In this document: positions 1-5,480 of the stretch, one piece after another | Position numbering within the stretch: position 1 is the first letter of the stretch | Layout of the letters: each line of letters begins with the position of its first letter | NCBI GenBank assembly: GCA_035460965.1 | Contig: DATHWB010000318.1 | Location: 1-8,690 of the forward strand | Direction of reading: 5' to 3' | Origin: DATHWB01 sp035460965 | GTDB lineage: Bacteria; Actinomycetota; Acidimicrobiia; Spongiisociales; ZC4RG35 | Length of the DNA stretch: 8,690 bases | Notes under the pieces: model-generated | The model's database searches: none | The model's input: the letters and a program-made list of their open reading frames with translations, nothing else | What the model was told of the DNA's origin: nothing | Made by a program: the position numbers and the translations under genes

Positions 1-349
1 CCTTCCACCGTTCGACCGGATCCTCGACCTGGTGGCGGGTCGCTCGGTGTTCGCGCTCCGTCGGGCCCTGTCCCCCGGCGGCCGGTACCAGTGCGTCGGC
101 GGCACCACACGGGCCCTCCTTCGCGTCCTGACCGTGGGAACGGTCGTCGGGCGCCTCACCGGTCGCAGGATGGGAGTGCTCGCCGTCCGTCAGGGACCCG
201 AGCACTTCCAACCGCTGGAGGCACTGTGCACCTCGGGAGCAGTGACGGTGCACCTCGACGGTGTCTTCCCACTGCACGAGACCCCGGAGGCCATCGCCCG
301 GGTCGGACACGGTCAGGCGCTCGGCAAGGTCGTGGTGACCCCGACCTGA
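1..349 (+). CDS. NAD(P)-dependent alcohol dehydrogenase / quinone-reductase-like MDR protein, C-terminal part (5' end outside window)
   Basis: The reading frame is open from base 2 and ends at TGA 347-349, leaving 115 residues of a protein that starts outside the window. The visible part begins with FDRILDLVAGRSVF, followed by RRALSPGGRYQCVGG. This is the late Rossmann-fold segment of the medium-chain dehydrogenase/reductase (MDR) superfamily, where the consensus is a D-x-(I/V)-(L/I)-D hydrophobic strand, a short helix and a PGG(R/K) turn. The end, PLHETPEAIARVGHGQALGKVVVTP, matches the usual MDR finish in which a PEA-x-R-x-(L/V) helix leads into a G-K-(V/I)-V-V strand. Members reduce or oxidise carbonyls, alcohols or quinones with NAD(P)H. 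The substrate cannot be read from this fragment, and the zinc-binding and GxGxxG regions lie upstream of the window. No downstream gene is closely coupled. Confidence 0.85.
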   Translation, partial: LPPFDRILDLVAGRSVFALRRALSPGGRYQCVGGTTRALLRVLTVGTVVGRLTGRRMGVLAVRQGPEHFQPLEALCTSGAVTVHLDGVFPLHETPEAIARVGHGQALGKVVVTPT

Positions 350-467
350 GACCGTGAAGCCAGTCGGCGCTCCGGCTATCCCTGGAAGGCGCCTCCAACC
401 CTTGCCACCTGAGCGGGTGCAGTAGCGCGAGTGGGCGCGAGACCAAGGACGGACGGGACGTTGACCG

Positions 468-481
468 AGGACTTCAGTCGA
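468..481. promoter_or_regulatory. DosR-box-like palindrome 1 (tentative)
   Basis: The bases AGGACTTCAGTCGA contain the perfect inverted repeat GACT-TC-AGTC. Compared by eye with the DosR/DevR box core of mycobacteria and relatives, GGGACT-WW-AGTCCC, 10 of 14 positions agree. It lies about 170 bp before the start of the 107-residue protein. The match is partial and no DosR-type regulator is visible in the window, so the assignment is speculative. Confidence 0.2.
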
Positions 482-542
482 CTTCCGCACGATGGGAGAC
501 CGGCGACGTCAGGCGTACCGGTCGGGGCGTATCGTGAGTGGT

Positions 543-556
543 GGGACTAGAAACCC
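543..556. promoter_or_regulatory. DosR-box-like sequence 2 (tentative)
   Basis: GGGACTAGAAACCC agrees with the DosR core GGGACT-WW-AGTCCC at 11 of 14 positions: the left half-site is perfect and the right half keeps only its final CCC. It lies 75 bp after the first candidate and 92 bp before the ATG at 649. Two partial matches in one short intergenic region are more suggestive than either alone, but still weak. Confidence 0.2.
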
Positions 557-648
557 GCCGGATTGGGGAGATCTCGGAGTTCGGCCTGCAGGACGGTCGG
601 CCGCAGCCTGATGTATGACCGGCGAGAAGCCGGCGGAAAGGACTCGGG

Positions 649-972
649 ATGAAGAACGTATGGAAGGGACTGACAGTCGGAGCGTTCGCGGGCGCCGTCG
701 TGGGAGTCCTGATGGATGTGGTGGAAGGAACCGGGCGCCGCGCCGCCGAGGTCTCCGCCCGGGCAGCGAGCGGTGTCTCGACCCGCGCCCGGTCCGGAGC
801 ATCGCATCTCGCCGAGTTCGTCGAGGACAAGTTCGACGACTGGGATGTGAAGGACAAGGTCGAGCACGCCGTCGAACAGGTGAAGGACGGGGTCGAGCAG
901 GCCGTCGAGCAGGTGAAGGACGGAGTGGAGCAGGCGGTCGACAAGGGCATGGACACCGTCAAGCGGAAGTAG
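649..972 (+). CDS. Small YtxH-like membrane-anchored protein with 11-residue helical repeats
   Basis: This encodes 107 residues. ATG 649 is supported by a purine-rich ribosome binding site, GGAAAGGA (635-642), six bases upstream. Residues 7-25 (GLTVGAFAGAVVGVLMDVV) form a Gly/Ala-rich hydrophobic segment after a short basic N-terminus, the layout of YtxH-type small proteins. Residues 26-55 are basic and Ala/Ser-rich. Residues 56-107 are strongly charged and predicted helical, with four successive 11-residue units (64-74, 75-85, 86-96, 97-107); the two central ones are identical (VEQVKDGVEQA). Such 11-mer periodicity gives amphipathic helices or right-handed coiled coils, as in LEA-type and lipid-binding helices. 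The likely location is the membrane with a cytoplasmic or surface helical tail. Family relatives are often stress-induced, but no molecular function is established here. It appears monocistronic. Confidence 0.75.
   Translation: MKNVWKGLTVGAFAGAVVGVLMDVVEGTGRRAAEVSARAASGVSTRARSGASHLAEFVEDKFDDWDVKDKVEHAVEQVKDGVEQAVEQVKDGVEQAVDKGMDTVKRK
838..969 (+). repeat. Four 33-bp units encoding 11-residue helical repeats
   Basis: Units are 838-870, 871-903, 904-936 and 937-969, directly followed by the stop codon. The second and third encode the same 11 residues, VEQVKDGVEQA, and differ at four bases, all third codon positions. The first keeps VKDKVEHA at its end and the fourth is diverged (VDKGMDTVKRK). 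Synonymous-only divergence between the two central copies suggests the peptide sequence is selected and the coding frame is real. Confidence 0.8.
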
Positions 973-1076
973 GCCCGGGTCGGCCCGCAGGTGCGGCAGC
1001 ACCGTCTGAGTGGGTGCGCTAGGCCCGGCTGGTCACTGTCTGCGTGGCGGGAGCTTCTGCCTGCACAGCCCGTGAC

Positions 1077-1226
1077 CTGTGGCCAGGACCACGCGTACCG
1101 GACGACCAGCAGCATGAGCACCGCCTCCATCACCGAGCCGAACCAGTAGAAGGCCCACGTCTCGTCCAGCAGGAAACCGATGGTGACGAGCTCGTACAAA
1201 CCCCGACGTCCGACGTTGGCCCAGCG
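1077..1226 (-). pseudogene. C-terminal remnant of a small multi-pass membrane protein (DUF6326-like)
   Basis: Reading the minus strand from about 1226 gives RWANVGRRGLYELV, then a hydrophobic stretch including AFYWFGSVMEAVLMLLVVRY and ending AWSWPQ at about 1077. From memory of the family, this resembles the last third of small four-helix membrane proteins annotated DUF6326 (R-W-A-N motif, then a final helix with Y-x-x-F-x-x-(V/M)-E and an (R/W)-Y-A-W end). Only about 50 of roughly 130 expected residues are present. The frame upstream of 1226 runs antisense to a TetR fragment and shows no membrane segment. No stop follows in frame near the natural C-terminus, while TGA at 1033-1035 lies out of frame, so an indel near the end is possible. 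There is no start or ribosome binding site. Function is unknown even for intact relatives. Confidence 0.5.
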
Positions 1227-1229
1227 AGC

Positions 1230-1469
1230 CAGGTGAGCCGGCAGCTGTTCGACTGTTACGTGTACGGACACGTCATCCAGGAGACGAGCATCCCGCCGGT
1301 GACTCCCGACGAGGTGGCCGAACAGACCACCACCGATCAGCTGGACGAGTATCTCAACCTCGTCGTGATGTACGAACACGCCCGGAAGCTCGGACACAGC
1401 CTCGACGGCGAGTTCGCGTTCGGCCTCGACCTGATCCTCGACGGCCTGGAGCGCGACCGCTCAGCCTGA
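1230..1469 (+). pseudogene. C-terminal remnant of a TetR/AcrR-family transcriptional regulator
   Basis: From about 1230 the plus strand reads SRQLFDCYVYGHVIQETSIP, followed by a polar linker and EFAFGLDLILDGLERD before TGA 1467-1469. The D-x-Y-V-x-G-x-x-x-x-E helix and the closing E-F-x-F-G-L-D-L-(I/L)-L-D-G-L helix are typical of the ligand-binding C-terminal domain of TetR regulators with a TetR_C-type domain. Only about 79 residues remain of a usual 190-220, and the N-terminal helix-turn-helix is absent. The open frame extends back to 1044, but residues before about 1230 are antisense to the neighbouring membrane-protein remnant and carry no TetR signature. Without the DNA-binding domain it should not act as a repressor. 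It is most likely one half of a deleted divergent gene pair. Confidence 0.65.
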
Positions 1470-1512
1470 GGTGGAACGTCCGTGATGAATGCCAAGCACT
1501 GACCCTTGACCT

Positions 1513-1547
1513 CGCCAGGCGGGTACGACCAGGGCACGAACCTGGCG
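1513..1547. repeat. 7-bp perfect inverted repeat between TetR remnant and amidase
   Basis: CGCCAGG (1513-1519) and CCTGGCG (1541-1547) are perfect complements separated by 21 bases; a further CCAGG lies in the loop at 1529-1533. There is no T-tract, so it is a poor intrinsic terminator. It could be an operator for the amidase promoter or chance in GC-rich DNA. Confidence 0.3.
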
Positions 1548-1570
1548 GACACGACCCGGCCATCGACCCG

Positions 1571-1612
1571 TAAGGTCGCGACATGGCAATCCACCAGTCG
1601 GTGACGTCGTGA
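1571..1612 (+). promoter_or_regulatory. Possible -10 element and nine-codon leader ORF upstream of the amidase
   Basis: An ATG at 1583 opens a nine-codon frame (MAIHQSVTS) that stops at TGA 1610-1612, overlapping the GTG start of the amidase (1609-1611) in a GTGA arrangement. TAAGGT (1571-1576) fits the actinobacterial -10 pattern TAnnnT and ends six bases before the ATG, as expected for a leaderless transcript. AAGG within it could instead be a ribosome binding site seven bases from the ATG. The amidase GTG has no ribosome binding site of its own, so coupling to this leader would explain how it is translated. Confidence 0.3.
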
Positions 1613-2409
1613 CAACCGGTGGGCCATCCGATCCTCGACGGCGAGCCTTGATCCGGACACTGTCCTTGCTCGCCGTGGCGGTCGCTTCCTCGATCGGTGC
1701 TCGGTTCGCCTTCGGACGCGCGTCGGACACGGAGGCGGCCACCGGAGCGGCTGCCCCGGCCGTCACGTCGTCGACGACGACCACCGCCGCCGTGACCTCG
1801 ACCACCGCCAAGCGTGCGACGACAACGACCACGCTGCCCGCGACAACGACGACGCTGACGCGGCCCATCGTGATCGAGGTCGTCTCGAAGTCGGGCTGGA
1901 ACGCTCGACCGACCGGGGCGTTCGGTTCGCATGAACCGGTTCGGCTCACCTATCACCACACGGCCTCGGGCGGATCGGATCCGGCGGAGGCGCCCGACAG
2001 GATCCGCGGATACCAGCGGTACCACCAGGATCAGGGATGGCCGGACGTCGCCTATCACTACCTGATCGACCAGGCCGGCCGCATCTACGAAGGCCGCCCG
2101 GTGGAGGCACCGGGCGACACGTTCACCGAGTACGACCCGATGGGACACTTCCTGCCGTGTCTCGACGGGAACTTCGATATCGGGCCACCATCGCCAGAGT
2201 CGGTCGACGCACTCGTGCGAGTCCTGGGGTGGGCATCGCAGACCTTCGAGATCGACCCGCAGACGCTGTCCGGTCACCGCGATCATGCGGCGACGACGTG
2301 CCCCGGCGGCTACGCCTACGAGCTTCGCGACGAACTCGTCTCCAGGGTCGAGGGGATGCTTGCCGATGGTCGGCCGATCGAGTTGCGTCTTCTCGACGAG
2401 ATCTTCTGA
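1609..2409 (+). CDS. Secreted N-acetylmuramoyl-L-alanine amidase (Amidase_2 / PGRP fold)
   Basis: This 266-residue protein is predicted to be an exported zinc amidase that cuts the bond between N-acetylmuramic acid and the stem peptide in peptidoglycan. Residues 10-35 form a signal peptide; RRALI at 11-15 before the hydrophobic core resembles a twin-arginine motif, though the pattern is not perfect. Residues 52-84 are a Thr-rich linker. The catalytic domain covers about 92-250: W97 opens it, YHHTA (115-119) carries the first zinc His, GWPDVAYHYLID (143-154) carries the conserved catalytic-site Tyr-His region, CLDGNF (184-189) is the family's GNF strand, and SGHRDHAATTCPGG (221-234) supplies the second His (H223) and the Cys ligand (C231). 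All three ligands are therefore present. The GTG start places the basic n-region correctly but has no clear ribosome binding site. It is likely involved in cell-wall turnover or attack on other cells' walls. Confidence 0.88.
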   Translation: MTTGGPSDPRRRALIRTLSLLAVAVASSIGARFAFGRASDTEAATGAAAPAVTSSTTTTAAVTSTTAKRATTTTTLPATTTTLTRPIVIEVVSKSGWNARPTGAFGSHEPVRLTYHHTASGGSDPAEAPDRIRGYQRYHQDQGWPDVAYHYLIDQAGRIYEGRPVEAPGDTFTEYDPMGHFLPCLDGNFDIGPPSPESVDALVRVLGWASQTFEIDPQTLSGHRDHAATTCPGGYAYELRDELVSRVEGMLADGRPIELRLLDEIF

Positions 2410-2433
2410 GGAAGACCCTGTGGCTGGTCGCCG

Positions 2434-2448
2434 CTGAGTTCTGCTCAG
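2434..2448. terminator. Small hairpin at the convergent amidase/monooxygenase junction
   Basis: CTGAG (2434-2438), loop TTCTG and CTCAG (2444-2448) form a perfect 5-bp stem between two converging genes; the stop codon of the monooxygenase (2445-2447) lies in the right arm. There is no T-tract and the stem is short, so a terminator role, possibly bidirectional, is tentative. Confidence 0.25.
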
Positions 2449-3560
2449 GCCGAGGTGCGTCCGGCAGACGTGACGGACGGAGAGTGGCGGTGCGCGACGA
2501 GATGATCGACCACATGCGCCGCATCGCGGCCGACGCCCAGCAAGGTGTCCGACAGTACCGAGTAGAGGAACTTGACTGCGACGAAGTACAGACCAGGAAC
2601 CTGGTCCACGATTCCCCGGGAGTGGACGACGTCGCCCACCTCGTCGAACACGGGCAAATCGACCCACCCGTAGCCGGGACCGTAGCCGGTGGACCACACG
2701 ATGTTCCTCACGTCGAGAACAGTCCCGTCTTCCACCTGCGGACGACCGTCGACCGCGGCGACCACGCGTCCGACCCGCTGCACCCCGGCAGCCACGAGGT
2801 CTTTCGGCTTGACTCGCATCAGCGGCGCCCCCCTGTGCCGCATCTTCGAGTGGACTCTCCTTCCCATCGGTGTGCTCGTGGTGAGCACCCGATTGAGGAT
2901 CACCGGGCCCACCAGCGGCATGAGCATCCGACCCGAGAGCTTTTCGGGGCGGAACGGCTGGACGCCGCTCGGCTCGCCCGACAGCCACACCCGTCGGTCC
3001 CGGATCAGCTCCTTGGCGATTTCGGCTCCGGAATTCCCGAGGCCGACGACGAGGACGTCGCCGTCCTGGAGTTGACCGGGATTCCGGTAGTCGTCGGCGT
3101 GCAGCTGGACGATTCCCGGGTCGATCTCACTCGCCAGCGGAGGCGTCTTCGGCTCCTGGTACGACGCCCTCGCCACGATCACGTTGTCGGCTTCGAACAC
3201 CTGGTCCCCTGCCGCCACGACGAATCGCTTCCCTTCCCGACCGAGGCGCTCCACCTTCACCTCATGGCGGATGGGGAGGTCGAAGTGGGCGGCGTAGGTC
3301 TCGAGATAGTCGCCGAGCTCGTCTTTGGTCGGAAAGCTCCAGTCTTCTCCGGGGATGGGCAGGCCGGGGAGGGAGTTGAACCGATTGGGCGTGAACAAGC
3401 GCAGCGAGTCCCACCGGTTGCGCCACGAATCTCCCGTTCTCCTGTTGGCGTCGACGATCAGGAACGGCACTCCGACCCGGGAGAGGTGGTAGCCGACCGC
3501 CAGGCCGGCCTGGCCGCCTCCGATGACCAGCGTGTTCACGTGTTCGGGCGCAGGGTTCAT
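2445..3560 (-). CDS. Flavin-containing monooxygenase (CzcO-like, FAD/NAD(P)H-dependent)
   Basis: This encodes 371 residues. The N-terminal FAD-binding Rossmann motif IGGGQAG is at 13-19 and the second, NAD(P)H-binding motif VGLGNSG at 172-178, with WSTGYGPGY (289-297) as the C-terminal ATG-like motif. SWRNRWDSLRLFTP (45-58) and LHADDYRNP (153-161) are typical of single-component flavin monooxygenases of the CzcO/YUCCA-like group, which use NADPH and O2 to oxygenate small lipophilic compounds. The substrate cannot be predicted; a Baeyer-Villiger or N/S-oxygenation activity is possible. Length is normal for the short bacterial type. The start at 3560 is chosen because GGAGG (3568-3572) sits seven bases upstream and FAD-binding homology starts about ten residues later; the frame stays open further upstream, but without homology. 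One oddity: the strand that normally reads (V/I)-V-A-T/S-G reads VIVARAS (127-133). It lies 214 bp downstream of the HD-LuxR regulator, on the same strand. Confidence 0.88.
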   Translation of the reverse strand: MNPAPEHVNTLVIGGGQAGLAVGYHLSRVGVPFLIVDANRRTGDSWRNRWDSLRLFTPNRFNSLPGLPIPGEDWSFPTKDELGDYLETYAAHFDLPIRHEVKVERLGREGKRFVVAAGDQVFEADNVIVARASYQEPKTPPLASEIDPGIVQLHADDYRNPGQLQDGDVLVVGLGNSGAEIAKELIRDRRVWLSGEPSGVQPFRPEKLSGRMLMPLVGPVILNRVLTTSTPMGRRVHSKMRHRGAPLMRVKPKDLVAAGVQRVGRVVAAVDGRPQVEDGTVLDVRNIVWSTGYGPGYGWVDLPVFDEVGDVVHSRGIVDQVPGLYFVAVKFLYSVLSDTLLGVGRDAAHVVDHLVAHRHSPSVTSAGRTSA

Positions 3561-3709
3561 GGTTGTACCTCCATGGGTCGTGGCGAAGTGCCGACGTGGC
3601 TGCGGAACTGAACCGTGGCCGAGAGACCGGTCGCCGCCATACCGCGGTGAGCCGCCGACGCCGGATCGGAACCGGGGGGTATCGGAGCCGGGATGCTCGA
3701 ATCGGTCAT
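3557..3709 (-). CDS. Possible 50-codon ORF overlapping the monooxygenase start (doubtful)
   Basis: An ATG at 3709 opens a 50-residue frame (start MTDSSIPAPIPPGSDPASAA, end RPMEVQP) that stops at TGA 3557-3559, overlapping the monooxygenase ATG in an ATGA arrangement. The composition is Pro/Ser/Ala-rich with no domain, signal peptide or membrane segment, and there is no good ribosome binding site upstream. Since the monooxygenase has its own strong site, coupling is not needed. It may be a leader peptide or a chance frame in the 214-bp intergenic region. Confidence 0.15.
   Translation of the reverse strand: MTDSSIPAPIPPGSDPASAAHRGMAATGLSATVQFRSHVGTSPRPMEVQP
3568..3572 (-). promoter_or_regulatory. 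Ribosome binding site of the flavin monooxygenase
   Basis: On the minus strand GGAGG is followed by seven bases (TACAACC) and the ATG at 3560. This is the site that fixes the start of the monooxygenase in a frame that is otherwise open for another 115 codons upstream. Confidence 0.7.
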
Positions 3710-3774
3710 GTTCCGGAGGGTACGAAGCGATCTCGCGCCCGGGAATACGGAGAACTCCCCATCCGCGGGTGGAC

Positions 3775-5337
3775 CTAGTGGGCCACCAGCCCGTGCTCGG
3801 CGGCGAACAGGGTGGCAGCGGCCCGGGAGGAGACCGACATCTTGCGATAACTGTTCTGGATGTGACGATCGACCGTCTTCGGTGAGATATCGAGTTCCCG
3901 GGCAATCTGTTTGGTTTGCAGGCCGCGCGCCAGGAGACCCACCACTCGCACCTCGCGCTCGGTCAATCCGGCCGGGTGCTCGACGGTGGGGGAAGGCTGC
4001 CCGGCCGCTTCGGCCAGCGCCGTCACCGTGGCCGCGTCGTACGCCCCGGCCCTCGCTTTGGCCGCCAGGACCTCGATCGCCTGCGCGGGCGACATCGCTC
4101 CCCGGTACGGCCTCGGTTCGAGTTTGCACTGGAAGGCGTCCGCCGCAGCGAGCAACCGGGCACTCGGCGAGAGCGACGAGCTGTCCAACCCCCGGTGATA
4201 GCCCGACCCGTTGAGACGCTCGTGATGCGCCATGGCGACTGAGCCGATGTCGGCGAGGAACGCTGAGCGGGACAGCACCCGCTCGGTGTGATAGGGATGC
4301 AGCCGAGCCTTCTCCCGCTCGTCGGTCGTGAGCGGTCCCGGCTTGTTCCAGATGCGGGACGAAACCGCGGTTCTCCCCACGTCGTGAACGAACCCGGCTC
4401 TCCTCACCGCCGCCACGTCGGCGGAACGGAACCCGCAGATTTCGGCCGCCGCCCCGGCCAGGTCGCCGACGGCGGCCGAGTGCCCGGCCAGGTACGGCGA
4501 GACGAGGTCGGAGAAGGCGCCCAAGGCTCGCAACGCCCGATCGATGGCCGGACCCTCCAACCACAGCCACGGCTTCGGCTCGGCTGCCAGGACATCCTCC
4601 CACGCCGTCGCTGGCGGGTCGGGCGGGCCCAATACCTCGGGGGCATGGTCGACCAGAGCCGCGACAACCCCCGGATCGAACGCCCTCGCGGCCCTCGCTC
4701 GGAGCACCGAAATGACGTGTTCGTCGCCGCCGATCAGCCGTTGATAGGTGGCGTCCCGCCCCACGTGGATGATGCGCAGCGGGAGCGGTATCGCGTCGCC
4801 ACTCGCTCGCCGGAGAGTGCCTTTCCCGTCCCACCGTTCGGTGAGTAGGGAGAATATGGCATGGATCGACTCGGGCAGGCCGAGCCGTTCGGCGAGCATT
4901 CCCGCCACTTCGCACAACGCGGCCAAGTGGCCATCCACGAACCGAGACGCTCGGGGGAGCCGGGTGGCTACCTGCCACGTCCGTCGCCCCGGTCCCGCCT
5001 CCGGCGCCGGGAGAGCCGCCATGACCCCAGCCAAGCTCTCGAAACGTGAGCCGAACTGCCGGTGGGTGTGATGCTCCGTCATGCTGCCACCGAAGATCTC
5101 GGACCGCTCCTCCTCGTCGACGGTGCAACCGGCATACATGAGGAGGCAGGCGTAGTACGTACGGGACAGCGTGTCGGTGTCGACGCCGAGAACCTCGCAG
5201 AGCCGCATCGTCGTCAGGGTGGCGTGCAGGCCATGCTCGAAGGGAAACCCCATCCCCAGGTCTGTGGCGAGACACATCGAGGAGATGACCTCGGCGGCTC
5301 GCACCCTCCCGACCGGCGTCAGATCCGGATCACTCAC
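3775..5337 (-). CDS. HD/HD-GYP-like domain protein with C-terminal LuxR helix-turn-helix
   Basis: This encodes 520 residues from GTG 5337. Residues about 20-200 look like a degenerate HD module: HGLHATLTTMRLCEVLG (35-51) corresponds to its first helix, the HD pair is replaced (LLMYAGCTVD), and ERWDGKG (167-173) with IPLPLRIIHVGRDA (183-196) echoes the second half of HD-GYP domains. Residues about 280-400 are a second, fuller module with GHS (285-287), HD (318-319, in VHDVGRT), HHERLNGSGYHRG (371-383) and LLAAADAF (395-402). Residues about 457-517 are a LuxR/FixJ HTH: LTEREVRVVGLLARG, then KQIARELDISPKTVDRHI. HD-GYP proteins hydrolyse cyclic di-nucleotides; here GYP is GYH, so activity is uncertain and a sensory role is possible. 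The regulated gene may be the monooxygenase downstream. A longer form starting at GTG 5427 would add a Pro/Ser-rich tail without homology, so I prefer 5337. Confidence 0.82.
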   Translation of the reverse strand: MSDPDLTPVGRVRAAEVISSMCLATDLGMGFPFEHGLHATLTTMRLCEVLGVDTDTLSRTYYACLLMYAGCTVDEEERSEIFGGSMTEHHTHRQFGSRFESLAGVMAALPAPEAGPGRRTWQVATRLPRASRFVDGHLAALCEVAGMLAERLGLPESIHAIFSLLTERWDGKGTLRRASGDAIPLPLRIIHVGRDATYQRLIGGDEHVISVLRARAARAFDPGVVAALVDHAPEVLGPPDPPATAWEDVLAAEPKPWLWLEGPAIDRALRALGAFSDLVSPYLAGHSAAVGDLAGAAAEICGFRSADVAAVRRAGFVHDVGRTAVSSRIWNKPGPLTTDEREKARLHPYHTERVLSRSAFLADIGSVAMAHHERLNGSGYHRGLDSSSLSPSARLLAAADAFQCKLEPRPYRGAMSPAQAIEVLAAKARAGAYDAATVTALAEAAGQPSPTVEHPAGLTEREVRVVGLLARGLQTKQIARELDISPKTVDRHIQNSYRKMSVSSRAAATLFAAEHGLVAH

Positions 5338-5344
5338 GCCCCCC

Positions 5345-5350
5345 AACGTA
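5345..5350 (-). promoter_or_regulatory. Candidate -10 element for leaderless start of the HD-LuxR gene
   Basis: TACGTT on the minus strand (5350 to 5345) fits TAnnnT and is followed by seven bases before the GTG at 5337, the spacing expected when transcription starts at the first base of the start codon. The G-run at 5339-5344 is too close to the GTG to act as a normal ribosome binding site. No clear -35 is visible. Confidence 0.3.
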
Positions 5351-5480
5351 GTTGGCGAACCATGTGATCGAGGGGGTCTCGAGGATGGAGACGGTGCTGG
5401 TCGAACCGCGGCCGATAAGAGCCGCACCTCGTCGGCGCGATACCGGAGGTCGACCTAGCGGTGACGAAGCGTCCCGGGTC

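Larger units (their letters stand above)
350..648. other. Intergenic region, 299 bp, no gene seen
   Basis: No reading frame here gives a recognisable protein; frames that run across it on either strand have the biased composition of high-GC chance frames. The region holds two weak DosR-box-like sequences (468-481 and 543-556) and, just before the ribosome binding site of the next gene, a small GC hairpin (CCGGC 619-623, loop GAGAA, GCCGG 629-633). I found no convincing -10/-35 pair and no terminator with a T-tract after the dehydrogenase stop. Confidence 0.6.

Noticed and set aside
984..997. CCGC-AGGT-GCGG hairpin after the repeat-protein gene as a terminator
   Set aside because: Four-base stem without a following T-tract; too weak to call.
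615..1022. Plus-strand open frame starting before the 107-residue protein in another frame
   Set aside because: Arg/Gly-rich product; the 649 frame has the better ribosome binding site, a membrane segment and synonymous-only repeat divergence.
474..1050. Continuation of the minus-strand membrane-protein frame toward 474
   Set aside because: Beyond the membrane segment the translation is antisense to the repeat protein and gives Ser/Thr/Cys-rich periodic nonsense that only mirrors the 33-bp repeats.
1354..2988. Long minus-strand open frame across the amidase
   Set aside because: The translation is Arg/Gly-rich and repetitive with no domain, and the opposite strand has a clear amidase with all zinc ligands. 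It is a chance frame of GC-rich DNA.
2037..3611. Long plus-strand open frame across the amidase end and the monooxygenase
   Set aside because: It is antisense to the monooxygenase, which has two Rossmann motifs and a strong ribosome binding site; the frame's own product has no recognisable feature.
3557..5275. Long minus-strand open frame in a second frame of the HD-LuxR gene
   Set aside because: The product is Arg/Gly-rich without motifs, while the other minus-strand frame gives HD and LuxR domains. Only its last 50 codons, outside the regulator, are mentioned as a doubtful small ORF.
5408..5425. GCGGC/GCCGC hairpin downstream of the ABC permease
   Set aside because: The 5-bp stem with an eight-base loop has no T-tract and is expected by chance at this GC content.
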